A DNA stretch of 64,000 bases from Pseudofabraea citricarpa (GCA_029641185.1 JAPWGK010000005.1:806001-870000); one strand, 5' to 3'; shown: positions 22,317 to 35,033, numbered from the stretch's first letter. Notes: generated by a model not told the origin, from the letters alone. Numbers and translations are program-made.

Positions 22317-24193
22317 GATCGCTCAAAACTCAGCCGGTCGGCCTGACAATTCTGATCAGAAGCTTGAAGATGGTCGGTGATACTCTCATTCAGGCTCTCC
22401 GCAGATATTATTATATTGACAGTTGGAATATCGCGGAGGCATTTGAGTCATCACGTTAGAGAAGTCAGACAGTTGGCTTCTCATAAAGACATATTTAGGA
22501 ATTACAGAAGTGCATTAGTGGCGGGAGTGAGGTGGCTGGACAAAGCCAGTCGGTGAGTTGGAAGTGTGATTATCTGTTGGATGTGCAGCTTGCGCTAGCC
22601 AGATTTGGGTTCAATTGGACAAACGAGACGTGAATTGGGTAGCTTTGCATTTTGGGCATTGTCTTGAGCATTTGAGGGAAACCAGCCTGATGGCATCGCT
22701 AATCCAGACCTGTTATAATTGGTGCAGAAAACCCGAGAAATAGCGATCCGTGACGCAGCCATCCGTTTTGTTCAGGGTGTTCATGTAAGGGTTGATGCAG
22801 TTGCGAGGCGAGGGTGCGAATTGGGGATGAGTTTGGTCGCTAATTTGGAAATACTTGTGCAGATTGAATTTGCATAAGCCCCTACCCCTTCTGACTAAAA
22901 TTGAATACAGATGTATAAGACTGCTTGGCAAAACCAAGACTGATATAAAACCATTTTTAGTGCTTTTCATACATTAGGAAAGTAGTATCAAGCAACTCAA
23001 ATGTTACCCCTAGGATTATTACGTGAGGACAGAAACCTTTGTATAGAAACAGGAAAATGAAATTTGAGTAGTATATAAGTGTCGATACACCCAGACTACC
23101 ACGTAGTACAAATGATCGAAGGGGTATTACCTGGCGCCATACGTACAGGACATTAGTAGGATTCACTGATTCATACGCGTTAAGCTTGGTAGGTAATATT
23201 CATGCTTCTATAGAGGATTGTAAGGATCTGTAAGGTTATATGAGAGTGGTTGTTCACTTGTACCAGCCACCTGATATATTAATAGTAACAGGTAGATCGA
23301 GCGAAAGTATTAGATAAATCCACAGGGAGTTTTTTCAATTGCAACTAACCCAGAAAACCAAGTTTTCTCTATTTATCGAGTTATTAGTGGTTCAGGTATT
23401 CTCTGCACGTACCGAAATCTCTGCTTATAACCCCTCACATCTCCTCCTCGTAGATGCGAGTTTTTACAGAAATGCGGTTCGAGGTAGCATGACAACCGGA
23501 CGACTGGTGACAACCGGATGATCGATAACAACCGCACAAATATAAGCATCGCTTACTCACAGCGACGGAGTGTATCTGGAATAAAGAATAACTACAGAGC
23601 CCTTGGAGAAGGTTGCTAGGAGAGTAACTAGCGTTATTAGTCGCCCACAGAAGCCAACTGCATATAATAATACTTGCTGGAATGTTTGATGAAACAAAAA
23701 GTCAGAAGAACAACTGGAATATACTTTTATACACAAGGTAGAACCCGGAAGATCCATTTCAATTGGCAACTTCGGAAAGAAGCACCGTTCACTCACGCCT
23801 CTACCGTCACCTATTACGGGATCGTGATGATATATAAGAATCAAGAATCAAGAATCGTTAGAGGTATAAAACCACAGCTGCTTGTCGGTTTATGTTCAGG
23901 TCGGTTATTGGAAGGTCTGAATATTTTTGGGAAACTAAGTAATACCAGACTGAAAGACAAAAGTCAGAAATGCACACTACTATGCTGTGATAATATAGAT
24001 TACTAGTGTGATATAAGCATATCCGATTTGGATTCTACGTACCAAATGCACGTATCTTAATAACACCAGACATACTCTCACTGGAATTGAGGTTTGTGAT
24101 TTGATTGAATCTGCACCAGCTGTGGTGTACGTTTTATTTCTTTTTTGAGAAATCTTTTATTTAAGCAAGTAGGTACTTGTACAAATCCCTCAT
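22317..24193. other. AT-rich desert, possible LTR remnant
   Basis: No supported gene in 1.9 kb. At about 23488-23540 the motif ACAACCGGA/ACAACCGCA occurs three times with 17-20 base spacing, followed by a TATA-like ATATAAGC and an AATAAAG further on; this order resembles an LTR of a retroelement, but I found no second copy or target-site duplication. Confidence 0.4.
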
Positions 24194-25102
24194 TCACAAA
24201 GCACCAAGCTCCTTCAGCTTGGAGATCATGCCATCCACATCATCGACCTTACCACCACCTTGTCGAGGAGGAGGTTCTATAACACCAAGAGTTAGCTAAA
24301 ATACCCGGCATGACAGGAATACTTAAAAAGAAAAGAGACGCCTACCAATAACCTTCGTAGTCTTTAATCGTCTTGTCCCATCAATCCCATAATCCGCCAA
24401 CGTTTTCTTCTCCATCTTCTTCTTCTTCGCCTTCATGATATTCGGGAGACTGGCGTACCGCGGCTCATTCAGACGCAGATCTGTCGTAATAATCATAGGC
24501 AATTTCGTACGCAGCGTCTCAACACCGCCGTCCACCTCCCTCGTAACCTCGACGGTATCACCCTCTTTAAAGACGACCTTGCTAGCCTGTGTAGCCTGGC
24601 TCCAGCCCAGCAGCCCCGCGAGCATCTGCCCAGTCTGTCCCGCATCGTCGTCGATACTCTGCTTGCCCAGCACGACGAGATTGCTCTTCTCAGCAGCAAC
24701 GACCTTCGCGAGAAGCTTTGCTACCCCGAGCGGTTCCAGGTCATCGCCCTCTTTCACTTCGACGTGTATCGATCGGTCGGCGCCCATGGCCATCGCTGTG
24801 CGCAGGATATCTTGTGCTTTGGCGGGTCCGGCGCTGAATGCTACGATATCTTCTACGCCGCCGGGGGCAGACTTTTTCTCGCGGATCCGCACGCTCTCCT
24901 CGATGGACAGCTCGTCGAACGGGTTCATCGAGTGCTTGACTCCTGCCGTCTCGACAGCCGTCTGGGCTTTGTTGACGCGGGGCTTGACCTTGATTTCTTT
25001 TTGTCAGTCGAGAGGTTTGTGTAGATTGGAGGCATTGGATCTTGAGCATACTGCATAGTCAATCACCCGCTTGACGGGAACCAGGATTCGTAGGGCTGAC
25101 AT
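24194..25102 (-). CDS. Electron transfer flavoprotein subunit beta
   Basis: Exons 25052-25102, 24346-24988 and 24194-24276 give 258 residues, the usual ETF-beta length. The N-terminus [21 protein letters not shown], the [15 protein letters not shown] segment, the ADRSIHV region, and [23 protein letters not shown] (AMP-binding region) are all typical. The family signature lies at [20 protein letters not shown] followed by [10 protein letters not shown], which holds the recognition loop for dehydrogenases. The protein pairs with ETF-alpha in the mitochondrial matrix and passes electrons from acyl-CoA and other flavin dehydrogenases to ETF:ubiquinone oxidoreductase. Introns are 63 and 69 bases. 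The 17-codon first exon is supported by its perfect family match. It is divergent to the small membrane protein gene at 25598. Confidence 0.95.
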
Positions 25103-25597
25103 GGTTGAATGAGTAGAGGGAGAGAAGCTCGTGAAGCTTTCTGATGATGATACCCGCGAGATCGGCTGGAATCGGTGCTTGGACTTCTTTTGCCGAGGGA
25201 TGCTGTAGCTGGGCTGGCCCTCACGTGATCATAAGCTGCAAGATATCGTCATTGATACATATGAAGACGGCCAAGGTAATTGCAGCGTTTTGTATTTTTG
25301 GGCATGAATTGGAGCTACTCCTAGCTGGAGAATCATTTGACATGCGAGACCTTTGGTTACAGCATGATAGCCAAAACCTTTAGAGCGTCCAATTCGCCTC
25401 TCGCATGGCTTCCCTCAAAGACAACTCAACACGTGCTACGTCATTGAGCAAACAAGTAAGGCAAACTAACTAAGAACGAGCACGAGCGCTGCAGAGATAT
25501 AAGAATCAAACATCTAACAGTAGCAAAAACACAGCAATAAACCGATGACCATCTAAGTACCATCTAATTCTAAACCGCACATAACAAAGACCCAAAA
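25103..25597. other. Divergent promoter region
   Basis: About 495 bases between the ETF-beta gene and a small membrane protein gene. Contains a CACGTG-like CACGTGATC at 25223 and an ACACGTGC at 25430, possible E-box-type sites; function not shown. Confidence 0.4.
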
Positions 25598-26110
25598 ATG
25601 GCATCATCGATCCTCTTCCTTCTTCATGGTGTGCAGTCAGCCTTCTCGGCATACAACCTCTACATCAGCGGCCAGACCGTCTCAAATCTACTCAAGTACG
25701 AAGAAAAAACCAAGAAAGCAGCAGAGTACTCGAATATTGCGGAGAGTCAACTGTTCAAAACACGAGCGACGCAGGCTACTTCAGTGGTCTCGGTACAGTC
25801 GACCCTCCCTAGTTCCTCTATCACATCTACTGACATGATTTAGGTATTGCTCACCTTCATCAGTGCAGCATATCTCATCTTCAACAAAAGCAGATCGTCC
25901 GAGCTAGTTACTATGGCTGTCAATCTTGCCGTTTTGACTATGGCGAGGCAATATATCGGAGACTTTTGGAACAGAAAGCCCAAGGTCCCTCTTCCAGGAG
26001 TGGGGAAGTTTAACGATGCAATCTCCATGACCAAAGAAGTGAGGCTAAATATGTTGTATCTAGCTGGTAGCTGGCTGGCTTGTGGTGTCATTTCTTTGGG
26101 CTTGTCGTAG
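25598..26110 (+). CDS. Small multi-pass membrane protein, unknown
   Basis: Exons 25598-25792 and 25844-26110 (51-base GTACAG..TAG intron, phase 0) give 153 residues. A hydrophobic N-terminus (ILFLLHGVQSAFSAYNLYI), an amphipathic Lys/Glu helix (residues 30-60), then hydrophobic segments at about 66-80 (VLLTFISAAYLIF), 85-100 (LVTMAVNLAVLTMA) and 135-150 (LYLAGSWLACGVISLGL). It looks like a conserved small fungal membrane protein, but I cannot name a family. The ATG is preceded by a favourable AAAATGGC context. Confidence 0.75.
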
Positions 26111-26246
26111 AGTATTGTCTTTGAATCAAGTACAGACTGGTGCCGCTGGGCGAGATGTGAGCGTGGTTGGGTTGAGTGGAGGTAATTCTGAAATTTGGCG
26201 GCCGTTGATCAAGCATAAATTTCGTTAATATTCATACATTAAAACT

Positions 26247-28943
26247 CTACATTGCGTTACTCGTTGCCGGGAAATCTAATCCTGAAAGATCGGATTCCAG
26301 GAGACCAAAGATAAATTGGTTTCCCTCAAACCAATCCCCCAGTGCCGTGGGATTGTTCTGTAATTCTAACCCGTTCATACCATTAGCTGTCATATCCATT
26401 GAGGAAGTGTTCCATTCATCAAGTTGAGATAATCCCGGTACGATCTTTAATGCATTCATGTAAGGATCCCATGTTTGTGTCGTGATGAGCTGATCTTGAC
26501 GATCCCGTAGTCGTCCATCCATGTAAAGTTTTCCAACTCGGTGGAACATAGAACACAGTCGATACATCTTTATTCCTGCTTCGGACGATCGTTTGGTAGG
26601 TAGTAAGGAGGCGACAAACTGTTCGAGGCGTGCCATGTCGTCCTCGTCAAGAAATGTGACAGCGTGGCAGAAAACTACGAGAAATGGTATAAATGGGCAG
26701 GATAGTAGCGTCCTGGGCCGTGTTAGTAATACTGTGAAATCTGTATATTCCTAACTTACCAGTGAAGGTATATCGTCCACATGTATTCATTAGTATCGTT
26801 TCGATATCTTGAGGCACAACCCTGATGGGACATGAGAGCGGATCTTGCTGCATTTAGACAGTCTTTATTGAAGGGCAGAGAATCCTGAGGATCTTTTGGG
26901 GCTGCTCGGTATATCAGGGTGAGAAGTGACCAATAGACCACTTCGTCTGCATCGAGTACAAACTTGATGTACTCTGGACGAAATGCTTTGGCACTATTGG
27001 CTTGAACCTGACATTGTACCCGGTTAGTTTTGGTGTCTCCGAAGACGTAGCACTGGACAGTTCTATCTGTAACAACCAAGACCTCTTGTGCAGAAGCTTT
27101 ACCAACTCAGAGTCACTAAACCCAGCCAGTAACAAAGAAACTTCTTAGTCAGTAGAATTGAGATAGCAGGATAAGACTACTATGGTAGATTATTACATAC
27201 CTCGGCATTCTTTCTTTGCGCCGCATTAGTATAAGCAGAGAGGCGTCTAACAGTAGCCATACGCTCTTCGTCAGATTGATTTAAACCTTTGGGACTGTAC
27301 AGTTGTTCGTATATCCATCCATGTATACTGGCAGCTTCCACCCATAATGCCCAGATAACATCCCATGGTTGGATTTTTGGATCAACAGACATTTCGAGCA
27401 TGTCCAAAGAGATATCATACTCCTGTATGGTAGATGCTCGACCCAATCGAAGCGAAAGTGTTTTGTCCATAATGTATACACACCAAAAGACAGCCTTTTT
27501 CGTCTCTCTTTCCTCTGGCGTATCATTTTTCAAGGATGTAGAACGGTGAAATCCTAGTGTCTGACATATCCTAGCTGCGTTAGACGTCAAAGTCCAGCCT
27601 AGAGTAGGAAGAGAAGCATCTAATGTGTGCAAGCACTTTTGAAAAAGTCAGCCAGGTAAATTAATAGAAAGAGTTATAAATTACCCCCAGCACAAGAGCC
27701 TTTGCATTATCCAAGGTGGGGGCCAGGAAGAGGTCCAGATTTCCTAAACCAGTTTCCATGTTTGTCCGGCACAACATATCATGCTTTCGAAATTTTTCAG
27801 TGGCGGGATCTTCATTATAGGTACTGCAATATTCTTGCAAGAGGAAATGAAGGCACGAATTCATAATTATGAACTCGGCAGGCGAGTACTCGTCTGTGCA
27901 AAAGTATACCTTCTTACATAGCTCTGTGAGACTGTTGATGGTAATCAATGGCAAGAAACAAGGGAGAGCTGGGAATGATGGCCCTAGTAATCATAAGTAG
28001 TCAGTACGTGTTAAAGTAGGTGTACGAAAAGCAACAAGGTGGGCGCCAGCACTTGCGTGCCTTGATTCTGATTGAAAGTGTAGGGAGGGTTTACGGTCTG
28101 GAGATAATCTGTAGAGAAGAGGATCTCCTACTATATCTCCCCATCAACAACATGGCAATACAAAGGGGCTGGCTGGGAAATATCATAAGGATAACCATGG
28201 TACAAGAAAGGAGCTCACCTTTGGCCCATCGCAGGATATCAATGATGTCAGACATCAGAGGGAGTTCTACATTATTGTTGGAGGGTCTCTCTCGTGGCTT
28301 TTGGAGAGGAAATTGAACTTCGTGGAAAGCCGATTGTCGGTCATACCGATTCACAATAATCTCAAGCGAGGACAGCGCATTAGTGATCTCTGAGGCCAGC
28401 CCACCTGATGGACTCTGACCAACAGCTTCCTCGAGCAGGCGACTTGCAAACTTCGACTGAGCACTCAATGAAGAGTCGCCTTCAAAAGCTGGGCTGTCAG
28501 ACGCTGTCGATTCATTTAATGGTGATCCATCTGAGGTATCGTCTAGTGAAGCGAATGTAGTTGATGGACCAACCACGGTTTCCGTTTGAGCAATGTTTGT
28601 CGTATTCTTGGTCAAGGTCTTTAAGATCTGATGGATGCTAGATAGCTGCTCCTCGATGTTGTTTATCTTTTGCTCGCTATCTGGAGTTTAGCTATGGGAT
28701 ATATCTTGACACGCGAGGTTTACTCGTACTATTGACTCGAGACATGTATCCTCTGGCGTTGCTCGCCAGTCTTGCGTTGCAGTGCACGACATGTTAATTT
28801 GGACGAGCGACAGTTTGAACAGGGCGACAGTCTATCGCAGCGAATCTGGCGCAATAAGTCAGAGAAGATATGAAATTGTCGGGTTTTTTCAGATGCGGTA
28901 CCTTTCTCTTGTGGCAGTTCTCGCACTTGAAGATGTTAGCCAT
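26247..28943 (-). CDS. Zn2Cys6 transcription factor with fungal-specific domain
   Basis: Starts MANIFKCENCHKRK (28902-28943); an intron splits the binuclear zinc cluster, which continues IRCDRLSPCSNCRSSKLTC (28737-28845), giving the full C-x2-C...C-x5-C-x2-C-x6-C set. A coiled-coil-like linker follows (exon 28219-28680: INNIEEQLSSIHQILKTL), then the fungal-specific regulator domain: TLGWTLTSNAARICQTLGFH, TKKAVFWCVYIMDKTLSLRLGR and ASTIQEYDISL are its best marks. The protein ends at 26247. At least seven exons; junctions between 26640 and 27660 are less certain. It acts in the nucleus on CGG-type half sites by family. The targets are unknown; no pathway genes are adjacent. The second donor (A|GTCAAT) is unusual. 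Confidence 0.85.
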
Positions 28944-29419
28944 CGTCACCAAGGAAATCACAATACCAAGACCCCCCTGAGGTCCCACAACGGCCAGCCG
29001 GTACTCACAGCTCGGGAATGTATGCCTGTGCCTTCAGCGGGTGAATTTTCGGCGTCCATGATGTATGCGGTATGGACAAGCGGAGTGCGAGGCATTGGTG
29101 ATATGATATGTAGCACGCCTCATGTGACTCGACGGCTCCGCCGGACGCCGCGGACCCCGGGAGAACCGTTTCATCCAATCGACTGTACAGATGAAGGTAA
29201 CTTTGCGAAGGACCGTCACCAAAACAACGAAATATAAAAGACGGTCATGCCGCGATCTCAATGTCAGAAGGACCAAACTCACTAGATCTTCATGCTCGTA
29301 CACGGATGCTTCTGTGTGGCTGCTGTATGATGCCGCAGGAAGTTAAACTTCCTGTCGAGTAAAGCGTGGGTATATTCTTGGAAAATCAAAAACTCTACTA
29401 ATCTCATACAATTACTATG
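28944..29419. other. Intergenic
   Basis: Upstream region of the Zn2Cys6 gene and 3' flank of the rhodopsin-domain gene. No gene seen. Confidence 0.45.
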
Positions 29420-30825
29420 CTACTTCCTCCCAGCTCCGTCTGAGCTTTCAGAGTGTCGTGCTGTCACAAATGTCTGCGTCTTGTACTGCTCTCCTATGTC
29501 TGAGAGGCCATTATACATCATCCGGTTGTCGCCAGGCACAGAGCTGCTAGTACGGCGATTATCCACTACATCAAACTCCTTACTCTCCCAGATCTCTAGT
29601 GGGATCATCTTGGATTTGCCTGGAGGGGTCACCAAGTCTTCCGTTGAGCCGACACGACCTTCTCTCTCCCACCAGTCCCTTTCGCCTCGTGACGTGTTGG
29701 CTTCACTGCGTTCGTCGAGCTTGTCAATGACTGAACGGACGACCGATTTTTGCTTCTTAGTGCCCGCTTTGCTTCCTCCTTTGCTACCAGCCGTCATGGA
29801 TATCACGCCACCTGTGTTAGAGCGAGTGTTAGAGGCGTTGATGAACGAATGAACCTTGAAAGTTCGGCGAACTAATGCCCAGCACATGGGCATGTTGGCA
29901 ACGAGTACGGCAGTGCTAGCCTCCCTAATATACCAATAGGTCCACATAGGAGAGAAGGGGGAGGCGAAGCTGTAGTATTTGTTGAGAGCGGCGCATAGGA
30001 TAACGAAGACGCCCATGGAAAAGAGACCGCATAGGATGACCTTATTGACGCGCGGGAGTTTGGAGGAGATCAGAAGGGGCAATGGGACCATAAGCATCAT
30101 GATGTCGGACGAGATATTGAAGACCGCGTTGGTAATGAGATGGTGGACAGCGGCGGAACATTGAACTGTACAATATTAGAAGGGCCCTTTGCATCGTTAT
30201 GGGCCAGGTCTAGACAAACCATTAGGTGTGGGCACTGCCCAGTAGTTCTGAAAGGGTTTGCACCAAACTCCGAAGTACAGGATCTCCATTAAAACCCAGG
30301 TAAGGCCGACATAGCCTACCAAACACTTGACGGCGAGCCGTTGCTTCAATCCAAAGGTCAACTTGTAGTACATGCACAGCAGGCACACTTTGCAACCCCA
30401 GGTAACAGTGATCATGGATTGTTCGACGACGAGGACCATCTTACTTCCATAAATTCGATCCTTGATAGTTTCGGGCGTAAGGAGAGGTATTTCTTCTGGC
30501 AACATCAAATTCGTGGTAACGTGAGCAACAATATTCATAGACACAACGAGAACCGTATAAAAAGACTGTCAAGGGCACGATTGGTCAGAGCTGTGATTCA
30601 TTTGGAAACATGGCAAGAGACTCACAAACACAAATATCATCACAAAGTCATCGGCCTGGAATTTTGTGACAGATCCCAATTGCATCCATCGTGAAGTACT
30701 ATACCAGACATGCGTTAACAGGCGGCGCTACTTTAGCAAGCGGGAGGGAAAACGCACTACCTGGCCAGCAAAATCAAGGTCGCGAAGCCGTACCAGATCC
30801 AGGACTCAATGCTTAAATCCAACAT
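29420..30825 (-). CDS. Fungal rhodopsin-domain integral membrane protein
   Basis: Four exons from the ATG at 30825 to the stop at 29420, roughly 405 residues. It has seven hydrophobic segments in the order seen in the fungal rhodopsin-domain (PTH11-related) family: WIWYGFATLILLA, then the short TSRWMQLG..ADDFVMIF loop, a segment before KDRIYGSKMVLVVEQ, CKVCLLCMYYKLTF, VGYVGLTWVLMEILYFGVWCKPFQNYW, FNISSDIMMLMVPLPLLI, VILCGLFSMGVFVILCAALN, and WTYWYIREASTAVLVANMPMC. A polar 130-residue cytosolic tail ends it. There is no CFEM domain at the N-terminus. Members sit in the plasma membrane, and some act as receptors; the ligand is unknown. Confidence 0.88.
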
Positions 30826-32810
30826 GGCGATACTAGACGTGGAGTCATCCAGACTCTACTGTTGAGTATGGGGAAGCATACGACGATGTGACAGAAGTAG
30901 TTTATATGGCAAGAAAAGAAACGACGGACGATGAAAGGGGGGAGGAAGGCGACATAGAAGGTCGAGAGGCGTAGATCATGAATGGCATGCTGCTAGGGGT
31001 CTCACCCGCATGACCCTGATACAGCCTAGTTGGATGCAGATGAAAGCAAAGTTGGATACTGTAGGAGACTTTAAAGAGTGGAGAGTGCAGTGTACCTGTC
31101 CTGCCCTGGACGCACGAAGCACCAGGGAGAGGCACGGCGATGCATGTTGGTGGGGGTGGTGGAGCAGAGGACAAGGTATGTGGTAGCATTGCTGCATTGG
31201 GGTCATTGGGGTGAGAGACGAATAGTGCTGGAGTCTGGACGGAAGCTCGTATACCGGTACAACGGGGTATGGAGGAGAGACTGCAACAGGCTAGTCATGA
31301 TGATGATGAGTCTTGGGGTTGATAACTTTGCTGACTTCCACTGCCAGGAACTCGACGTCCGTGTCGCAGAAACGAAAGATGACGGCTGATAGCGTCTTGA
31401 TGGCCATGCCGGACAAGGATATCGCTGCTGGGAAAACCATGAACGAAGGGCATCTGAGATTTGCAATTTGGCGAAATCGACGCTGCAAGATCTTGTTCGT
31501 CCAAACCAGCGTTGGCAATATCCCCGAGAGGCTCCATGCTGGCCTTCTGCAGCGGTGTGACCCAACTGGTCAGCTAAATGCACACGACACAAGCGTTTGA
31601 AGGGCCAGCACCACACGTGTGTCCAGAGATACGATTTGAGCGATTCGATGCGGCACAGCACCAGGGCAGAGTAAGCCCCGAGTCTGATCCGACGACAGAG
31701 ATAAGATGCTTGTTGCGTGATGGATAAAATAGACTTTGGCAGTTTGGCTGTCTTTTTTGTTTGCTGGGCTCTCTGATCGACCTTGAAGGAAGCGCTGCAT
31801 GCAAATCCGGGCACCGGAATCCATACCAAGCCCTCTCATCCTCGTCCTCGAGCTCGTCCTCATCCTCATCCTCATCCGCATCCTCATCCTTATGGCAGGC
31901 GACCCGACTAATCAACCATCCATCGCCCAGACTGTCGCTGAAAGGTGACATGAGCCGGTGCGACGCGGCGGACGCCCAGCCACCAGCATCTGCCACCAAG
32001 CCATTCTATGCCGACACCAGAAGACTTCGAGAAACGGCACACGGCACAACCTTCTCGACAGGGAACCATTCGACCGAGGCAACGAGGCTCGAGAACCCTA
32101 CAGACCTATGGTAAGCCGCGACACCACCACAATATCATGCAGTTGGTTTCAATAGCAGAAAACAAGCCAGAAAGGGGTTCTTGAACGTCGCAGCTTCTTC
32201 CGGGGAGTAAGGAAACGCTGCCACTGCTACCACGGCGGCAGGTTCCTGAGACGGACAATAAACCTTAAGCGGACGATTGTATTGGGGATCTGGAGACTAG
32301 ACTGGAGACTGGACTCTGGAGTACAGTAGATTGAGTGCCCACTATGATGCGCTCTCTCTATTATCGACTGGGGGAACACAGACGAGCTGCGAAGGAAGGT
32401 GTTATCAGATGACAGCCCGGTGAGAATGATGCGGTGACAAGGCGAAGGAAGCGAAAGAAACTTTTTGTGTTCTTGTGTTCTTGTGTTTGTGCATGTTGTG
32501 TCGCGGGCAATGGAAACGTTCATGTCAAGAGATACCTGGTCGGTCGGTGGTGGCACTAGGTGGTACTGTACTGCAGGTGGCTTCGGCCTGTGTCGGTGCA
32601 TGATTTACAAGGTAACGAACGATTAATAAGGCTTGAGGCTTGAGAACCCCGTTCAAATCTCCAACCTGATGCCACGTGACCGAACGTCTCCCAGAGCACG
32701 CGCTATTCCCAGTGACGATCCTGTGACGATTTTGACGAGACGCGACTTGGATGGAAAGCGCGCGACCTTTCTCTCCGCCAAAACATGAACATCGCCACGA
32801 CAACGCCATC
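30826..32810. other. Long intergenic region
   Basis: Almost 2 kb between divergent genes. Long open frames appear on both strands (for example 31203-31829, minus), but they overlap each other, carry no motif and partly come from a CCTCAT-type repeat. I support no gene here. Confidence 0.5.
31834..31890. repeat. Imperfect TCATCC/CTCGTC hexamer repeat
   Basis: About nine near-identical hexamers (TCATCC with CTCGTC variants). In one frame it codes for Asp/Glu runs, which explains spurious open frames here. Confidence 0.8.
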
Positions 32811-34685
32811 ATGACCGACTGGAACAAGCTGAAGGTCGTCGACCTTAAGAACGAGCTGAAGAGTCGCGGCCTCCCGCAAGGCGGACTCAAGCTTGACCTC
32901 GTCAATCGCTTGACCGCGGCGGAGAATGAAGCTACAGGTGGTTACGAGAGTGAAGCTACCATCCAGGACGAAGCCACGAAGGATGCAGCTGCCAGCACTT
33001 CCCCCGAGACGATAGAGCCTACTCACCAATCACCACCACTCGAAGCTGCCGAGCCGCTGTCTGATCCCATCGCGTCTGAATCACCTTCCGCCGCCCCTGT
33101 CCAGCTTTCTCCAGAAGTTACTCATCATAGCTCAGCTCTCAAGCCGGCCTCGCACCAAGAACCTCTACCTACCGCATCTGCACCTACTATCGAGACATCA
33201 CAACCTTCCCTACCCGCACAAGACTCGCAGTCATCACTCCCTCCGATTGACCCAATTGAGTTCGTCGAGGATAGACAGAAGCGCAAGCGGAGATCTTTGA
33301 CACCCCCTCCTTCTGTCACTGATGTTGCCCGAAAGCGTCTCAGGCAGAGTGATGACTTACAGGAGGTCATTACAACGGAGAAAGATGTGGCTTGGGTTGA
33401 AAAGCATAACGCAGTTGATGCAGGCGCAATCAATGCTGAAGCGAAGGAGGTTGCCTCATCGGGAGGAGTAGAGTACGATCCAACAATTGTCGATGCATCA
33501 ATAGCAGGAGTAGAGGTTGAACATGCTTCGATCCCCAAGGAGGAGCACACAGATGATTATTCAGTTCGATCTAAAGATCCACTCTACAAAGATATCTTCC
33601 ATCATCAAGAGAGCCAACCTACTTCCAATATGGATGTTGATATTGAACAAGATCGAAATATTTCGCCAGCTATCCACCCTGCAACTGCAGCGCTTTACAT
33701 TCGCGATCTGATGCGACCATTGAACACAATTTCCTTTAGACAGTACCTCACAGCTCTAGCAACACCCCCAGGACTATCCCCAGATCCAGCAGTTCTTGTT
33801 GGTTTCTATCTTGATCCCATTCGGACCCATGGCTTCTTCTCCTTTACAAGTGTATCTGCTGCTTCCCGTGTCCGATCAGCAATTCACGATCGTGTCTGGC
33901 CTGATGAAGCCAACCGCAAACCTTTGTGGGCGGATTTCATTCCCTTCGAGAAAGTACAGGAATGGAGTGATCAAGAGCAGTCTTTCAATGGCAATGGAAG
34001 ATCTCCAATGATGAAATGGGAGGTCTACTATCATATTGATCAAGATGGAAAAGTCACAGCCGTACTTCAAGAAGCAACAAATCGCCCAATGTCACAGCAT
34101 GTTCGAAAGTTATCCGTACAAGGTCCGCTTCCTGTCCACCCAGATCGACTAGCTTTAGTAGCAGGCGCCGTACCTAGTCCTTCTTATGCACCTCAAAACT
34201 ACCGAGGCTTTGAGCACGTTCCATCGGGTCCTCGTATCAGCCATGATCGAGAACAGAGAGCAGCACAGAACCTCTCAGCCTTGGATGAACTATTCAACTC
34301 TACCGGAGCAAAGCCGACCTTGTACTGGCAACCTGTCGACAAGTCTTTGGCCAATGCTCGGCTTGATCAGATGGAGAGCATGATAACAAAGGATGTTAGC
34401 CGTCATACGGGAGGCGATATCAATCGATATACCTTTGAAGATGGCGACAAATTTGTTGATCGTGGTCCCGAGATCTTTGCGGGTATCAGACCTCCAAGAC
34501 GAGAGAATCGTGGTCAATTCCCAGCAAGAGGCAGAGGCAGAGGTGGATATGGAGGATATGGAGGACCAAGAGGCCGCGGAGGATATGGAGGATATGATAG
34601 GGGTCATGATAGGGGTTACGACAGAAATTATGACAGTTATAGGAGTGGCATGAGTCCACCGGATCCGAGGGACAGGCGTTATTAA
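32811..34685 (+). CDS. Acinus-like protein: SAP, RRM-like, RSB and RGG
   Basis: An intronless frame of 624 residues from the ATG at 32811 (an in-frame ATG at 32751 would add 20). Order: SAP domain (residues 3-37, WNKLKVVDLKNELKSRGLP..LKLDLVNRL); a long disordered Glu/Ser/Pro part; an RRM-like region (about 290-385: LYIRDLMRPLNTISFRQYL, VGFYLDPIRTHGFFSF, and KPLWADFIPFEKV); the RSB motif (about 486-515: LDELFNSTGAKPTLYWQPVD), which in animal Acinus binds RNPS1 and SAP18 to make the ASAP complex; and an RGG/GYGG tail (565-605). In animals ASAP works with the exon junction complex in splicing control. A fungal equivalent nuclear role is inferred. A cyclin L-like gene follows on the same strand. 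Confidence 0.88.
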   Translation: MTDWNKLKVVDLKNELKSRGLPQGGLKLDLVNRLTAAENEATGGYESEATIQDEATKDAAASTSPETIEPTHQSPPLEAAEPLSDPIASESPSAAPVQLSPEVTHHSSALKPASHQEPLPTASAPTIETSQPSLPAQDSQSSLPPIDPIEFVEDRQKRKRRSLTPPPSVTDVARKRLRQSDDLQEVITTEKDVAWVEKHNAVDAGAINAEAKEVASSGGVEYDPTIVDASIAGVEVEHASIPKEEHTDDYSVRSKDPLYKDIFHHQESQPTSNMDVDIEQDRNISPAIHPATAALYIRDLMRPLNTISFRQYLTALATPPGLSPDPAVLVGFYLDPIRTHGFFSFTSVSAASRVRSAIHDRVWPDEANRKPLWADFIPFEKVQEWSDQEQSFNGNGRSPMMKWEVYYHIDQDGKVTAVLQEATNRPMSQHVRKLSVQGPLPVHPDRLALVAGAVPSPSYAPQNYRGFEHVPSGPRISHDREQRAAQNLSALDELFNSTGAKPTLYWQPVDKSLANARLDQMESMITKDVSRHTGGDINRYTFEDGDKFVDRGPEIFAGIRPPRRENRGQFPARGRGRGGYGGYGGPRGRGGYGGYDRGHDRGYDRNYDSYRSGMSPPDPRDRRY

Positions 34686-35033
34686 GAGAGGAAAAAGGTG
34701 TGGATGGTTTGACCTGGATGATACCATTGGCATTTCAAGGAGTTACCGGCATGCATCAGGTTGCCTAGATTCGAAAGTCTGTTATGTGCTAAGGCAGTGG
34801 GGAAGGACTTTACGACTGCCATGAAACTTCTATAGGTAATACCCTATGGGCCATAGAAATGTCTGTACAATAGAATCAAATGTACCAAATTTGCTCAATT
34901 TGAAGTGTCGTGAGGTGTCCCGGTGCGGATATTGTTGATGGCTGCCTTGCGCGTTAGGCCGAAAGTATTCTAATGTGCAGGTGCTCCAAGCTCGCAATCG
35001 AAGCAGCTTGTCTCCCTCCATAACCACAACATC
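34686..35033. other. Intergenic
   Basis: Short spacer with the 3' UTR of the Acinus-like gene and the promoter of the cyclin gene. Nothing else seen. Confidence 0.5.

Noticed and set aside
24435..25058. A 207-residue plus-strand frame
   Set aside because: It is the antisense shadow of the ETF-beta gene, whose frame matches the family throughout.
31203..31829. A 208-residue minus-strand frame in the long intergenic region
   Set aside because: Overlapping frames on both strands, no domain or splice partner, and a simple repeat lies alongside.
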